Assembly (NCBI RefSeq): GCF_003651245.1 | Contig: NZ_RAPE01000004.1 | Span: forward strand, 302,237-366,236 | DNA: 64,000 nucleotides | Reading direction: 5' to 3' | From: Roseovarius spongiae | GTDB taxonomy: Bacteria; Pseudomonadota; Alphaproteobacteria; Rhodobacterales; Rhodobacteraceae | Shown here: piece after piece, positions 44,414-53,985 of the stretch | Numbering within the stretch: the first letter of the stretch is position 1 | Layout: each line of letters starts with the position of its first letter | Notes under the pieces: generated by a model | Databases searched by the model: none | What the model was told of the DNA's origin: nothing | What the model saw: only the letters and a program-made list of their open reading frames with translations | Position numbers and translations under genes: made by a program

Positions 44414-45393
44414 ATCCGCTCCTTTCGCAGCTTGAGGATCAGATGCAGGAACAGCGGCGCGCCGACCAGCGCGGTGACGACGCCCAGCTTCAGATCGCGT
44501 TCGGGTAGGATCAGTCGCACGGCGATATCCGCCGCCAGCAGCATCGCCGCCCCGCCCAGCGTCGAGGCCCAGAGCAGTCGGGACGGCCGCGCGCCGACCA
44601 GCGGGCGCAGGATATGTGGCACCACCAGCCCGACAAAGCCGATGGCGCCGGCCACCGCGGTGCCCGCGCCGACGACGCAGGCCGTGCCGATCACCAGTTG
44701 CAGGCGCAGGCGCGACAGCGGCACGCCCATCGCCTCCGCCGCATCCTCGCCCAGCGTGAGCGCATCGAGCCCGCGCCCAAGCGTGAGCAGCAGGCCAGCG
44801 CCCAACGCCATCAGCGGAGCCGCCAGCCAGACATGGAGCATCGAGCGGTCGGCGAGCGATCCCATCATCCAGAACATCATCTCGCTCGCCGCGAAGGGGT
44901 TGGGCGACAGGTTCAGCACCAGCGACACCAGCGCCCCGGCCAGCGCCGACACCGCGATCCCGGCCAGGATCAGCGTGAGCGACGCGCCTCGCGGTCCGGC
45001 GAGCAGCATCACCAGCATCACGCCGATCAACGCCCCGGCCAGCGCCATCAGCGGCAGTCCCAGCGCGAAAGACGCGGCCAGCCCGGTCTGAAGCGCCAGC
45101 ACCGCGCCGAGCGCGGCGGAGCCCGACACGCCGATCAGCCCCGGCTCGGCCAGCGGGTTGCGCAGGTAGCCCTGCATCGCGGCCCCGGCAAGGCCAAGAC
45201 TACCGCCGATCATCAACGCGAGGATGGCGCGCGGTAGGCGGATCTCACGCATGATGAGCGTGAGTGGTCCGCCGTCTCCGGCCACGAGCGCGGCCAGCCC
45301 GTCGCGCACCCCGATCCCCGCCGGGCCGGTCAGCAGCGAGGCGGCAAAGAGCGCTAGCACCGCCAGCGCGAGCGGGATCATGACGCGGATCAT
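44410..45393 (-). CDS. btuC: Cobalamin ABC transporter permease (BtuC/FecCD family)
   Basis: This 327-residue FecCD-family permease has about ten hydrophobic helices and the signatures GAAMQGYLRNPLAEPGLIGVSG and GFVGLVVPHILR. ATGA overlaps link it to the binding-protein gene (4 nt) and the ATPase gene (4 nt). Confidence 0.85.
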   Translation of the reverse strand: MIRVMIPLALAVLALFAASLLTGPAGIGVRDGLAALVAGDGGPLTLIMREIRLPRAILALMIGGSLGLAGAAMQGYLRNPLAEPGLIGVSGSAALGAVLALQTGLAASFALGLPLMALAGALIGVMLVMLLAGPRGASLTLILAGIAVSALAGALVSLVLNLSPNPFAASEMMFWMMGSLADRSMLHVWLAAPLMALGAGLLLTLGRGLDALTLGEDAAEAMGVPLSRLRLQLVIGTACVVGAGTAVAGAIGFVGLVVPHILRPLVGARPSRLLWASTLGGAAMLLAADIAVRLILPERDLKLGVVTALVGAPLFLHLILKLRKERI

Positions 45394-46256
45394 TCGCTCG
45401 TCCCCGTCATCGCGGCGCGGGTTGCGGCAAGATGTTCAACCGCGCGCAGCACGAAGGGCGTGCCGCAGATCCAATCGTGATCGGTCATCGCGGCGCGGCG
45501 GCCTTCGCGCAGGGCGGCGACGACCGGGTGGCGCAGCATCTCCTCCGATCGCGATGCGCCGGGATAGGGTTCGGAGGTCAGCACGAGGTCGGGCGCGAGC
45601 ATCGCCAGCACCTCGAGCGGGATCTTCGCCCCCGTTCCGTAGTCCGCGGCCGCCGCGGCATTGGCGAACCCCGCCGCGATCAGGATGCGCCCCGCCAGCG
45701 TGTCGCCGCCCGAAGTGTAGCCGCTGGCCTGGTAAAGCACGGCGCGGGGGCGTTCCGCCGCCTCGTCGCGCAGGGCCGCAAGGCGCGCGTCGTACTCCGC
45801 GATCAGCGCGGCGGCGGCGTCCTCGCGGCCAAGGAGGCGGCCCATCTCGGCCATGTTGGCGCGCACATCCCCGAACGTGGCGGCGTCGGGTAAGGTCACG
45901 ACCGGAATGCCCAGCCGCCGCAGCATCGCCAGCGTGGCGCGCGGCGAATACTCCTGTGCCAGCACAAGGTCTGGACGGAGCATGTAGATCTCCTCGGCCC
46001 GCCCGTAATTCACGTCAAGCCCCGCCGCCAGATCCGCCATCGCGGACACCCGCCGGTCCCGCGCGATATGCGACACCGACAGAAGCTGCCCTTCGCCCGC
46101 GATCAGCATGGCGAGCTGATCGGTGCAGAGGTTGATCGACACGACCCGCGCGGGCGCCTCCGCCCGTGCGGCGGCGCCGATTATCACCGCGCCCGCCAGG
46201 ATGGCGCGCGCGATGATGCGTCTGATGCGCTCAGAACTTCGCACGAAGTCCGACAT
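45390..46256 (-). CDS. btuF: Cobalamin ABC transporter substrate-binding protein (BtuF-like)
   Basis: The protein (288 residues from ATG 46256; GTG 46244 is also possible) has a hydrophobic signal ending AAARAEA. A helical-backbone metal-receptor fold follows, with RVVSINLCTDQLAMLIA, LDVNYGRAEEIYML and PDLVLTSEPYP. The start overlaps the btuB stop by 26 nt, so the two are coupled. It would hand cobalamin, passed through the outer membrane by BtuB, to BtuC. Confidence 0.8.
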   Translation of the reverse strand: MSDFVRSSERIRRIIARAILAGAVIIGAAARAEAPARVVSINLCTDQLAMLIAGEGQLLSVSHIARDRRVSAMADLAAGLDVNYGRAEEIYMLRPDLVLAQEYSPRATLAMLRRLGIPVVTLPDAATFGDVRANMAEMGRLLGREDAAAALIAEYDARLAALRDEAAERPRAVLYQASGYTSGGDTLAGRILIAAGFANAAAAADYGTGAKIPLEVLAMLAPDLVLTSEPYPGASRSEEMLRHPVVAALREGRRAAMTDHDWICGTPFVLRAVEHLAATRAAMTGTSE

Positions 46257-48054
46257 AGGCCGCGCGGCCCGGTTCGTTGAAGCCGCCCGCCGTCTCGTAA
46301 TCCTCGTCAAAGAGGTTCTCGATTCGCAGATAGAGCTCGGCGTTCTCTGTCACGTCATAGGATACGCCGGCGCCGACGAGCGTGTAATCGCCCACCTTGT
46401 GCCCGGCGGGCGCAAAGGCGCTGGGCACCACGTCGGCGATATGGCGCAAGTCCACGTAGCCCGAGAATCGGTCGGTGAAATCCTGCGAGAGCCCGAGCGC
46501 TAGGTCATGCTTGGGTGCGCGGGTCAGGCGCTTGCCGTCGGTTTCGGCATCCGTGTAAGTATAGGTGCCGAACATGCTCAGCCCGGACGCGAGCCGGTAT
46601 TCGCCCGACAACTCGATGCCCTTGGAGGTCGTGGTGCCGGGAATCTGGTTGTAGCAGCCCCAGGGGCTGGCGCAGCCGCCGCCGCCCGGCACATAGTCGA
46701 TCAGGTCGTCCACCTCGGTATAGAACACCGTCGCCTTGGCGAAGCCGCGCCCGGCAAAGGTCTTTTCCACGCCCAGTTCGTAGCTGCGACTGTCCTCGGG
46801 CGTCAGGGTTGGCACCCCGTTGGAGCCGAACCGCTCGAACAGCGAGGGCGCGCGATAGCCGGTGCCGACCACCGCCCGGAACGCCAGGTCCTCGACCGGG
46901 CGCCAGACCGCGGCGAGCCTTCCGGTCGCCTGCCCGCCGAAGGTCGAGTTCTCGTCATGGCGCAGCGCCGCCGAGATGTCGATCTGATCGGTCGCGGCGA
47001 ACAGCAGTTCGGCCTTGACGGCGGTGTCGTCCTCGCTGCCGCGAGCGGCGCCCGACGTGAATTTCTCTTCCGTATGCTCCAACCCGAAGTTCAGCACGGT
47101 CCGCGCGCCCAGTTCGGCACTGCCGAGATAGGAAAACGTCTGCCGCTCGCCGGTGAACCGTTGGGTGAACCCGCCGGGATCCTTGCGTTCGATGTCGAAA
47201 TGGTTGAAGGCGAGCGTGTGGCTGACCGCCCCGGTGCGCAACGTGGTGTAAACCCGGGCACCCAGTTCCTCGCTGTAGTTCTCGCCGGTGAAGGTGGGCG
47301 GAAAGCGGTCGATCTCGACCTTGCTGTCGCGATGGATGAGCGCGGCGCCCACGGTGACGGCGTCGTTCACGTCGTATTCGCCGCTGAAGGTGATCGTGTC
47401 CTGCTCGAACCCGTCCTTTTCGGTGTTGAAGCTCTGCGCCGATATACCGTTCGTCTCCACGCGCCCATAGCTCAGCGCGACGAAGCCGCGCTCGGACTTG
47501 TATCCCATGCCCAGGGTGCCGGAATAGGTGCCGAAGCTGCCCGCCTCGGCCTGGACACGGCCGGAAAAGCCCAGCTTCTCGGGGCGGAAGGTGGTGATGT
47601 TCACGACGCCTGCGATCGCCTCGGAGCCATAGAGCGCGGATTGCGAGCCCTTGAGCACCTCGATGCGCCCGATCCCCGAGGCGGTCAGCCCGCCGAAATC
47701 GAACTGGTTCTGCGGCCCCGACGGGTCGGCCATGTCGATGCCGTTGATGCGGACGCCGACATATTTCGCCGGCAGGCCGCGGATCTGGATGGTCGACGTG
47801 CCGCCGAGCCCGCCATTGGCGGTCGAATGTACGCCGGGCAGGCGGTCGAGCCGGTCGATGACCGCGCTGTCATTGCCGCCCACGTCCTCGTCCTCGAGCA
47901 CCTCGACCGAGGCGCCGGTGCGGCCCAGCTCGACCGGGCTGAGGCTGGAGGAGAGCACGATGGTGCCGAGGTCATAGGTCTGTTGCGCCTGCGCGGCGGT
48001 GCTGCCGACGGCGAGCGAGGTGAGGAATGTTGAAGCCAGAAGGGTGCGTGTCAT
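46231..48054 (-). CDS. btuB: TonB-dependent cobalamin receptor (BtuB)
   Basis: The 607-residue outer-membrane protein has a signal peptide (ending AAQA), a TonB-box-like strand near YDLGTIVLSSS and a plug domain with LPGVHSTANGGLGG-type motifs and IRGLPAKYVGVRINGID. A 22-strand barrel follows, ending in the terminal aromatic VGLRAKF. ATG 48054 follows CCGGAGA. The cobalamin riboswitch upstream gives strong evidence that the ligand is vitamin B12 or a precursor. It heads the btuB-btuF-btuC-btuD unit. Confidence 0.92.
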   Translation of the reverse strand: MTRTLLASTFLTSLAVGSTAAQAQQTYDLGTIVLSSSLSPVELGRTGASVEVLEDEDVGGNDSAVIDRLDRLPGVHSTANGGLGGTSTIQIRGLPAKYVGVRINGIDMADPSGPQNQFDFGGLTASGIGRIEVLKGSQSALYGSEAIAGVVNITTFRPEKLGFSGRVQAEAGSFGTYSGTLGMGYKSERGFVALSYGRVETNGISAQSFNTEKDGFEQDTITFSGEYDVNDAVTVGAALIHRDSKVEIDRFPPTFTGENYSEELGARVYTTLRTGAVSHTLAFNHFDIERKDPGGFTQRFTGERQTFSYLGSAELGARTVLNFGLEHTEEKFTSGAARGSEDDTAVKAELLFAATDQIDISAALRHDENSTFGGQATGRLAAVWRPVEDLAFRAVVGTGYRAPSLFERFGSNGVPTLTPEDSRSYELGVEKTFAGRGFAKATVFYTEVDDLIDYVPGGGGCASPWGCYNQIPGTTTSKGIELSGEYRLASGLSMFGTYTYTDAETDGKRLTRAPKHDLALGLSQDFTDRFSGYVDLRHIADVVPSAFAPAGHKVGDYTLVGAGVSYDVTENAELYLRIENLFDEDYETAGGFNEPGRAAYVGLRAKF

Positions 48055-48591
48055 GGTGTCGTCTCCGGTTCGCCACTGGCGGGCGATGCAGGTCCTTGGA
48101 TTGCGTGCGGAGAAACGTGAGGGCCTCCGCAGGCGGCGAGATTGCCACCACGACGGAGAACTCCGTTGCCTGGAACGCGCCCCGCGTCCGGACAGGGTGA
48201 GCACCTCGGCAGGTCTCCTGACTCGCGGGTCGTCGCTTGGCCGGGTCTTCCCACCGCGCGGGCGCGGCAGTGACGTATCATCCGGCTTCGCTCACCGCCT
48301 ACAGTTGCGGGGGCAGCCGCGGAGTTGGCGCCGTCTGGCGACGCCGCACCGCGTTCCCTATTCACCGGGGTGTTGACGCCCGGACCGAAGCAGGCTCTCG
48401 CTAGCGCAGATTCGCGTCGCTGGAAAGGATGAAAGTTCGCAGGCAAACCCCGCGTCGCAGGATTGCCACGCCGCGCCGGGCCGGATCGACCATATTCCCC
48501 CTTTCCAACATCACGGAAATCCTCTATCGACGCGGCTTCACGCGGGACTACAGCCTTGGAGGAGTCCCGCCCCAACTCTTGGAGACATCAA
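48055..48591. other. Divergent leader region of btuB and rplY
   Basis: This 537-nt stretch holds no protein gene. The btuB side (48055-48392) is the leader with the cobalamin riboswitch and an expression-platform segment including a small hairpin around 48160. The remainder is the promoter region of rplY, ending in its GGAG ribosome-binding site at 48581-48584. Confidence 0.7.
48200..48392 (-). promoter_or_regulatory. Cobalamin riboswitch of the btu operon
   Basis: Read on the minus strand the region shows the class in order: AATAGGGAA, GGTGCGG, the core CCGCGGCTGCCCCCGCAACTG, a TCACTG B12-box variant, GGGAAG and finally GAGTCAGGAGACCTGCC. It lies about 150 nt before btuB. Adenosyl- or other cobalamin binding would lower btuB and transporter expression. 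The edges are approximate. Confidence 0.93.
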
Positions 48592-49272
48592 ATGGCTGGA
48601 GAAATTCCTGATCTTCACGCCCAGGAACGCACGGGGACGGGCAAGGGCGCCGCTCGTGCTGCACGCCGCGAGGGGCTGGTTCCGGGTATCGTGTTCGGGG
48701 GCGACGTCGATCCGCTTCCGATCAACATTCCGTTCAACGAACTGCTGAAGCGGCTCAAGGCCGGGCGGTTCAAATCGACGCTCTTCAACCTCAAGGTCGA
48801 CGGGCATGATGACGTGCGCGTGATCTGCCGCGACGTGCAGCGCGACGTGGTCAAGGATCTGCCGACGCATCTGGACCTGATGCGCCTGCGCCGGACTACC
48901 AAGATCAACCTGTTCATCGGCATCGACTTCCAGAACGAGGACGAATGCCCCGCGATCCGCAAGGGCGGCGTCCTGACGACGGTGCGCACCGAGGTTGAAC
49001 TGATCGTCACCGCCGGCGAGATCCCTGACCTGCTGGTCGTGGACCTCAGCAAGCTGGAAGATATCGGTGATACGATCCACTTCTCCGACATCGACCTGCC
49101 GCCGGGCGTCAAGCCGGTCATTCACGACCGGGACTTCGTGATCTGCAACGTCTCGGCGCCGTCCGCGCTCAAGTCCGATACAGATGAGGATGAAGTCGCA
49201 GCCGACGAAGTGCCGGCGACCGAAATGAGCGACGGCGAAGCCGAGGGCGAAGACGGCGACGACAAGGAATAA
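48592..49272 (+). CDS. rplY: 50S ribosomal protein L25/general stress protein Ctc
   Basis: The 226-residue protein has the L25 beta-barrel (about 5-95; [20 protein letters not shown]) that binds 5S rRNA, followed by the TL5/Ctc C-terminal domain and an acidic tail (DEDEVAADE...EGEDGDD). ATG 48592 follows GGAG. It is directly followed by pth, as in many bacteria, with a terminator between. Confidence 0.95.
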   Translation: MAGEIPDLHAQERTGTGKGAARAARREGLVPGIVFGGDVDPLPINIPFNELLKRLKAGRFKSTLFNLKVDGHDDVRVICRDVQRDVVKDLPTHLDLMRLRRTTKINLFIGIDFQNEDECPAIRKGGVLTTVRTEVELIVTAGEIPDLLVVDLSKLEDIGDTIHFSDIDLPPGVKPVIHDRDFVICNVSAPSALKSDTDEDEVAADEVPATEMSDGEAEGEDGDDKE

Positions 49273-49295
49273 GCCGGCCAATCCGATCGGAACTG

Positions 49296-49327
49296 CGCGG
49301 CCCCTGCGATGCGGGGGCCGCGTTTTC
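49296..49327 (+). terminator. Rho-independent terminator after rplY
   Basis: CGCGGCCCC (49296-49304) pairs perfectly with GGGGCCGCG (49314-49322), with a GC-closed loop, and TTTTC follows immediately. It is 24 nt after the rplY stop. Confidence 0.85.
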
Positions 49328-49437
49328 GTTCCGGCGTGCGGGCGGACCGGCCGGTCCATCCCCCGTTGGCGCGCCGCGCTCGTTGCGTCGCCGCCCGCCA
49401 CAGCTTAAACCGGGGATCACCAAGGACGGGGCGCACC

Positions 49438-50130
49438 ATGCTGATCTTTGCAGGACTGGGCAATCCGGGCGCGAAATACGCCCGCAACCGGCATAACATC
49501 GGCTTCATGGCGGTCGATCGCATCGCGACAGATCACGGATTCGGCGCGTGGAAGGCGCGTTTCCAGGGGCAGGTGAGCGAAGGGCGGCTGGGCGGCGAGA
49601 AGGTGCTGCTGCTGAAGCCCGGCACGTTCATGAATCTTTCGGGGCAGTCGGTGGGCGAGGCGATGCGGTTTTACAAGCTCGCCCCCGGCGACGTCACCGT
49701 TCTGCATGACGAGATCGACCTCGCCCCCGGCAAGCTGCGCGTTAAGCAGGGCGGCGGGCATGCGGGGCATAACGGGCTGCGTTCGATCCATCAGCATATT
49801 GGCCCGGACTACGCGCGCGTGCGCCTCGGCGTCGGCCATCCGGGCCGCAAGGAGGCGGTGCCGGGTTACGTGCTGCACGATTTCGCCAGGGCGGACGAAG
49901 ACTGGCTCGATAACCTGCTGAGCGGCGTCAGCGACGGCGCGCCGTTCCTCGCCGCGGGCGATGCGGGCCGGTTCCAGAACGCGGTCGCGCAGCGCACAGC
50001 GCCGCCGCGTTCCTCGAAGGCCGCCGCAAAACCCGATACAAAGACGGACGCGAAGGTGCCCGATAAAGCGGAGGAGCGGGAGCAAGATAGCCGTTCGCCC
50101 CTGGAGCGGCTGTTGAACAAGTTCCGCTGA
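49438..50130 (+). CDS. pth: Peptidyl-tRNA hydrolase
   Basis: This 230-residue enzyme recycles peptidyl-tRNA by cleaving the ester link. The family motifs are present: GLGNPG at 7-12, the catalytic His19 in NRHNIGF, and the [12 protein letters not shown] segment with Asp91. The fold ends near residue 185; the rest is a Lys/Ala-rich tail of unknown function, longer than in the E. coli enzyme. A longer upstream frame lies over the terminator and is not used. Confidence 0.95.
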   Translation: MLIFAGLGNPGAKYARNRHNIGFMAVDRIATDHGFGAWKARFQGQVSEGRLGGEKVLLLKPGTFMNLSGQSVGEAMRFYKLAPGDVTVLHDEIDLAPGKLRVKQGGGHAGHNGLRSIHQHIGPDYARVRLGVGHPGRKEAVPGYVLHDFARADEDWLDNLLSGVSDGAPFLAAGDAGRFQNAVAQRTAPPRSSKAAAKPDTKTDAKVPDKAEEREQDSRSPLERLLNKFR

Positions 50131-50132
50131 GA

Positions 50133-51272
50133 TCAGCTGTCGTCAAGGAACGCGCGGATCTCGTCTGCGCGCGCTATCGTGTCGGAATAGCCGAGGTCGA
50201 TCAGCGTGCCGACATAGCCCGGTTCGAACAGCAGGTAGCTTACCAGCCGCCCGTCGCTGCCCCATGTTCCGAGGGTGCGCATCAGCATCCGGAGCGCCGC
50301 GGGCATCTCGGATTCGTGCTCCCCGGCGATGTGGCGCAGGTCGCGTGAGGGCGACAGCATCGTCATCTCGATCCGGCGAAGCGGCGTCTCGGCGCGCGCG
50401 TCCTCGGGGATGAGGGACAGGGTGTGATTGATGCGCGTCATCCGCTCGACATCGGAATCGAGGTTGTCGTTGAACAAAATGTCGAGCGCATGGCCCGCCA
50501 TCTCACCGATGCTGGGCGGACGGTCTGGGCCGTCTGCGGCGGGTTCGCTCAGGTTGTCGCGCGCGGCGATCACCATTACGCGGTCCGCCCCGGCGCGGAT
50601 CGCGGGCGACAGGGGCGCGGTCAGGCGCAGCGCCCCGTCGCCGTAATAGTGGCCGTTGAGCTCGACCGGCTCGAAGATGAACGGCAGCGCCGAGGAGGCG
50701 AGCATGTGTTTCGGCTCGATCCGCGCGCGCACGCCGCTCCGCCGCGCGCGCGACCATTCCTCCATGTTTTCATGCGCGTGAAAGAAGGTGACCGCCTTGC
50801 CCTCGGCGTAACTCGACGCGGTGATGCAAAGCGCGTGCAGCGCGCCGTTGCGGATGGCGCGGTCAACGCGGCGGGGCTTGTATTCGCGCTCCACCAGCTC
50901 GCGCAGCGGCGTGTAATCAAGGATTGCGCCGGGCGCGCCCAAGCCGAGATGTCCGAACATTAGCGTCCAGATCCAGCGCGCGCCGGTTCCCAGCAGCGGC
51001 AGCGTGCGCGCATCGTAGATGCTGTCGCAATGCAGCCCGCGCCAGAGCTCCTCGAGATGGCGCACCCCGGTCTGGAAATCTTCGGAAATGGCGGCGAAGG
51101 GCGCGGCGTTGATCGCGCCGACCGAGGCCCCGCAGACGATCGCGAAGGGGGAGCGCCGCCCGCCGGTGATCTCGGCGATGGCCTTGAGCGCGCCGATCTG
51201 ATAGCCGCCGCGCGCACCGCCCCCCTGAAGGACCAGGGCCACGCGGTTCCGGGCGGAAATGGACGGGCGCAT
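50133..51272 (-). CDS. Patatin-like phospholipase family protein
   Basis: The 379-residue protein has the patatin dyad: the GGGARGGYQ oxyanion loop (17-25), Ser50 in GASVG and Asp212 in GDGALR. It likely hydrolyses acyl esters of phospholipids or storage lipids in the cytoplasm; a DUF3336 or membrane segment is not seen. ATG 51272 follows AAGGATCC. It is convergent with pth, leaving 2 nt. Confidence 0.88.
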   Translation of the reverse strand: MRPSISARNRVALVLQGGGARGGYQIGALKAIAEITGGRRSPFAIVCGASVGAINAAPFAAISEDFQTGVRHLEELWRGLHCDSIYDARTLPLLGTGARWIWTLMFGHLGLGAPGAILDYTPLRELVEREYKPRRVDRAIRNGALHALCITASSYAEGKAVTFFHAHENMEEWSRARRSGVRARIEPKHMLASSALPFIFEPVELNGHYYGDGALRLTAPLSPAIRAGADRVMVIAARDNLSEPAADGPDRPPSIGEMAGHALDILFNDNLDSDVERMTRINHTLSLIPEDARAETPLRRIEMTMLSPSRDLRHIAGEHESEMPAALRMLMRTLGTWGSDGRLVSYLLFEPGYVGTLIDLGYSDTIARADEIRAFLDDS

Positions 51273-51459
51273 GGGTGGGGATCCTTCGAACGTCGTGACC
51301 AGTCGCGCCCACGGCGAACGCGGAGCCGCGCCAGATAAGGCAATGTAATGCCTGCGATCATGGCAAACCGCCCCGCGACACACAAGGGATCGCACCCGAT
51401 TGTGACGGAGCGCGCGCCGCGTTACTCTCGGGGTGAAATGAGAAAGGGATCGCGCAGCC

Positions 51460-51834
51460 ATGCAGAAGGACGACCCCGTAAACGTATTGGGCGAGGCGCT
51501 GACGCCATGTTCATCCGTGGACCCGGTGACGGGCTATTTCCGCGACGGCCATTGCAACACCTGCGCCGAGGATCGCGGCAGCCACACGGTCTGCGCGCGG
51601 ATGACGGCCGAGTTCCTCGCCTATTCCAAGTATGTCGGCAACGACCTGACGACGCCCCGGCCCGAGTTCGGCTTTGCCGGCCTCAAACCCGGCGACCGCT
51701 GGTGCCTGTGCGCCGCGCGGTTCCTCCAGGCCCATGACGAAGGTTGTGCGCCACGCGTGGACCTCTCCGCCACCCACATGCGCGCGCTCGACATCGTGCC
51801 GCTCTCGGTGTTGCGCACCCATTCCCTTGGCTGA
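51460..51834 (+). CDS. DUF2237 family protein
   Basis: The 124-residue protein matches DUF2237 throughout (NVLGEALTPCS near the N terminus, GDRWCLCAARF near the C terminus) and is rich in cysteines. The family has no established function. It converges with the regulator gene, leaving 3 nt. Confidence 0.85.
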   Translation: MQKDDPVNVLGEALTPCSSVDPVTGYFRDGHCNTCAEDRGSHTVCARMTAEFLAYSKYVGNDLTTPRPEFGFAGLKPGDRWCLCAARFLQAHDEGCAPRVDLSATHMRALDIVPLSVLRTHSLG

Positions 51835-51837
51835 GGG

Positions 51838-52866
51838 TCACGCCTTGCGCGCGCCGTGCGGCTCGCGACGCGTCGCCGCCTTGCGGTAGATGGCAGGCGG
51901 CATGCCGTAGCGTCGCCGGAACTCTCTATGGAAATGCGAGGCGTCGGCGAACCCGGTCTCGACCGCGATCTGCATTACCGGATCGGTGGTGTGCACCAGA
52001 CGCCACGCCCCGTGGCTCAGCCGCAAGTGACGGTAATATCGCGACGGCGGCTGCCCCAACGCGTCGTGAAAGCGGCGGGCGAGTTGGCGCTCGCTCAGCC
52101 CGGCGCGCGCGGCCAGTTCGGCCAGCGGCACGGTGACGTCGAGACTCTGTTCCATCAGGTTGATGCAGCGCCGCACCGCGCCGTCGCGGATCGCGCCCGC
52201 GCCGCTTGCAAACTGCGGTTGGGGCGAGGACGCCTTGCGCTGGCGGTTGAGGATCATGTGCCGCAGGCTCTGCTGCGCGCGTTCGGCCCCGCAATGCCGG
52301 CGCACGAGATGCAGCGCGAGATCCGAAGCCCCGGTCGAGCCCGCGCAGGTGATCCGGTCGCCGGTGTCGAGGAAGATGTTGTCCGACACGGTATCGATCC
52401 CCGGGAACTGGTCGATGAACTCGTCGCGCACGTTCCAGTGCACGCAGGCCGGTCGCCCGTCCATCAGCCCGGCGCGCGCGATGTTGAACGTCCCCGTGCA
52501 GAGGCCGATCAGCGTCTTGCCGGCGCCATCCGCCGCCCGCAGGTAGGCGTCGAGCCATGCGGGCTGGCGGCGCAGCATGTAATCATTGCCGCCAGCCACC
52601 GCGATGTAGTCGAGCTGCGCCGGGTCGACCGGCTCATGCTCGGGCGTCACGGTCAGCCCGCAGCTTGCCCGCAAGGCGCCGTGGCCGGTTATGACCCAGC
52701 CGCATTCGATCTGCCGGCTGCGGCCGCCGGTGTCCGCCGCCAGCCGCAGCGCGTCGATGAAGCCCGAGAAGGCGTTGAGCGTGAAATTGTCGAGCAGCAC
52801 GACCCCGACCCGGAATTTCTGCCGGGAGGTGCCGGTGGCCGTTGCGCGCTCTGCTGCGGTCTGCAT
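51838..52866 (-). CDS. GlxA-family AraC-type transcriptional regulator
   Basis: This 342-residue protein joins a DJ-1/PfpI-like amidotransferase-fold domain (about 20-185, with the nucleophile-elbow phrase GLCTGTF) to two AraC helix-turn-helix units (about 230-335; LAELAARAGLSERQLARRF and MQIAVETGFADASHF). It is divergent from the third TRAP operon and its racemase-family gene and probably activates them. ATG 52866 is the start closest to the domain; earlier in-frame codons reach into the promoter. Regulators of this family often control catabolism of amino-acid-like compounds. Confidence 0.87.
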   Translation of the reverse strand: MQTAAERATATGTSRQKFRVGVVLLDNFTLNAFSGFIDALRLAADTGGRSRQIECGWVITGHGALRASCGLTVTPEHEPVDPAQLDYIAVAGGNDYMLRRQPAWLDAYLRAADGAGKTLIGLCTGTFNIARAGLMDGRPACVHWNVRDEFIDQFPGIDTVSDNIFLDTGDRITCAGSTGASDLALHLVRRHCGAERAQQSLRHMILNRQRKASSPQPQFASGAGAIRDGAVRRCINLMEQSLDVTVPLAELAARAGLSERQLARRFHDALGQPPSRYYRHLRLSHGAWRLVHTTDPVMQIAVETGFADASHFHREFRRRYGMPPAIYRKAATRREPHGARKA

Positions 52867-52873
52867 TTGTCTG

Positions 52874-52902
52874 AAATATCCAGCTTTCCGTCCAAAATAT
52901 CC
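52874..52902. promoter_or_regulatory. Direct repeats AAATATCC spaced by two helical turns
   Basis: AAATATCC occurs at 52874-52881 and again at 52895-52902, a 21-nt period, in the 107-nt divergent region between the GlxA-type regulator and the TRAP operon. Same-face direct repeats are typical for AraC-family binding. Confidence 0.55.
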
Positions 52903-52973
52903 TACTGACGTCGCGGCGCCAAGTCTATCCTGCATCCAGAATACCAAGAAACCGACAACATGGAGATACCCAG

Positions 52974-53960
52974 ATGACCTTTCGTTCGTTGACTTTCGCC
53001 GCGCTGATGACCTGCGGCGCCGCTATCGCCGCGCCGGTCGCCGCGCAGGACGTCACTTTCAAGCTCAACATGCCCGGCAACGCCGAGTCGATCGCCTACA
53101 AGTCCGCTGAACGCTTTGCCGAGAAAGTGAACGAGCTAACCGATGGCGCGATCAGCGCAGAGCTTTTCGCCAACAGCGCGTTGGGCGATCAGGAGAGTTC
53201 GCTCGAATCGATGCAGACCGGGCTTCTGGACATGGCCACGGTCGAAACCCCGATCACCAGCGTGGTGCCGGAACTCGGCGCGACGGCGCTGCCCTACATC
53301 TTTTCCGGGCGCGAGCATGTGAAGGCCGCGCTTGACGGCGAGGCCGGAAAGAAGATCGAGCAGATGCTGCTCGACAAGGGGCTGCGCGTGGTCGGCTTCC
53401 TCGAAGGGGGGTTCCGTCAGGTCACCAATGACGTGCGTCCGATCAATACGCCCGCCGACCTCGACGGGATCAAGATCCGCACGCCGGGCAGCGCGCTGCG
53501 CATCAAGATCTTCAACCACTACGGCGCCAACGCGTCGCCCCTGCCGTTCAGCGAACTCTACTCGGCGCTACAGACCGGCGTGTTCGACGGGCAGGAGAAC
53601 CCGGTGATCTGGGTGCAGTCGCAACGCTTTTACGAGGTGCAGGATTACCTGTCGCTGACCAACCACCTCTACACGATCACCTACCTGCTCATCAGCGAGG
53701 ACAAGTTCCAGTCGCTTTCGGACGAGCACAAGCAGGCGATGCTCGAGGCAGGCGCCGCCGCCGAGGCCCATTCGATCGAGCTGGGCACGACCGCGGATGC
53801 CGAAATCGTCGGCTTCCTCGAGGAACAGGGCATGAAGGTGAACGAGGCCGACATCGCCGCCTTCACCGACGCATCCGGCGCGATCTGGACGGAATGGGCC
53901 GCCGAGCAGCCTGCCGCCGCGCAGGAACTGATCGACCTGATCGTCGCGGCGCGGCCCTGA
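52974..53960 (+). CDS. TRAP transporter substrate-binding protein (DctP family), third system
   Basis: The 328-residue protein has a signal peptide ending APVAAQ at about residue 24 and the DctP landmarks: LEGGFRQVTND, LDGIKIRTPGSAL with the ligand-binding Arg, and ALQTGVFDGQENP. A GGAGA lies 7 nt before the ATG. It heads the unit DctP-DctQ-DctM-racemase-family protein, so the cargo is probably a proline-like or hydroxyproline-like compound. Confidence 0.92.
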   Translation: MTFRSLTFAALMTCGAAIAAPVAAQDVTFKLNMPGNAESIAYKSAERFAEKVNELTDGAISAELFANSALGDQESSLESMQTGLLDMATVETPITSVVPELGATALPYIFSGREHVKAALDGEAGKKIEQMLLDKGLRVVGFLEGGFRQVTNDVRPINTPADLDGIKIRTPGSALRIKIFNHYGANASPLPFSELYSALQTGVFDGQENPVIWVQSQRFYEVQDYLSLTNHLYTITYLLISEDKFQSLSDEHKQAMLEAGAAAEAHSIELGTTADAEIVGFLEEQGMKVNEADIAAFTDASGAIWTEWAAEQPAAAQELIDLIVAARP

Positions 53961-53985
53961 TGCGACGGGCGACGGGAGGCAGGCC

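Noticed and set aside
49309..49437. An N-terminal extension of pth
   Set aside because: It would cover the rplY terminator, and Pth proteins start at the hydrophobic strand encoded at 49438.
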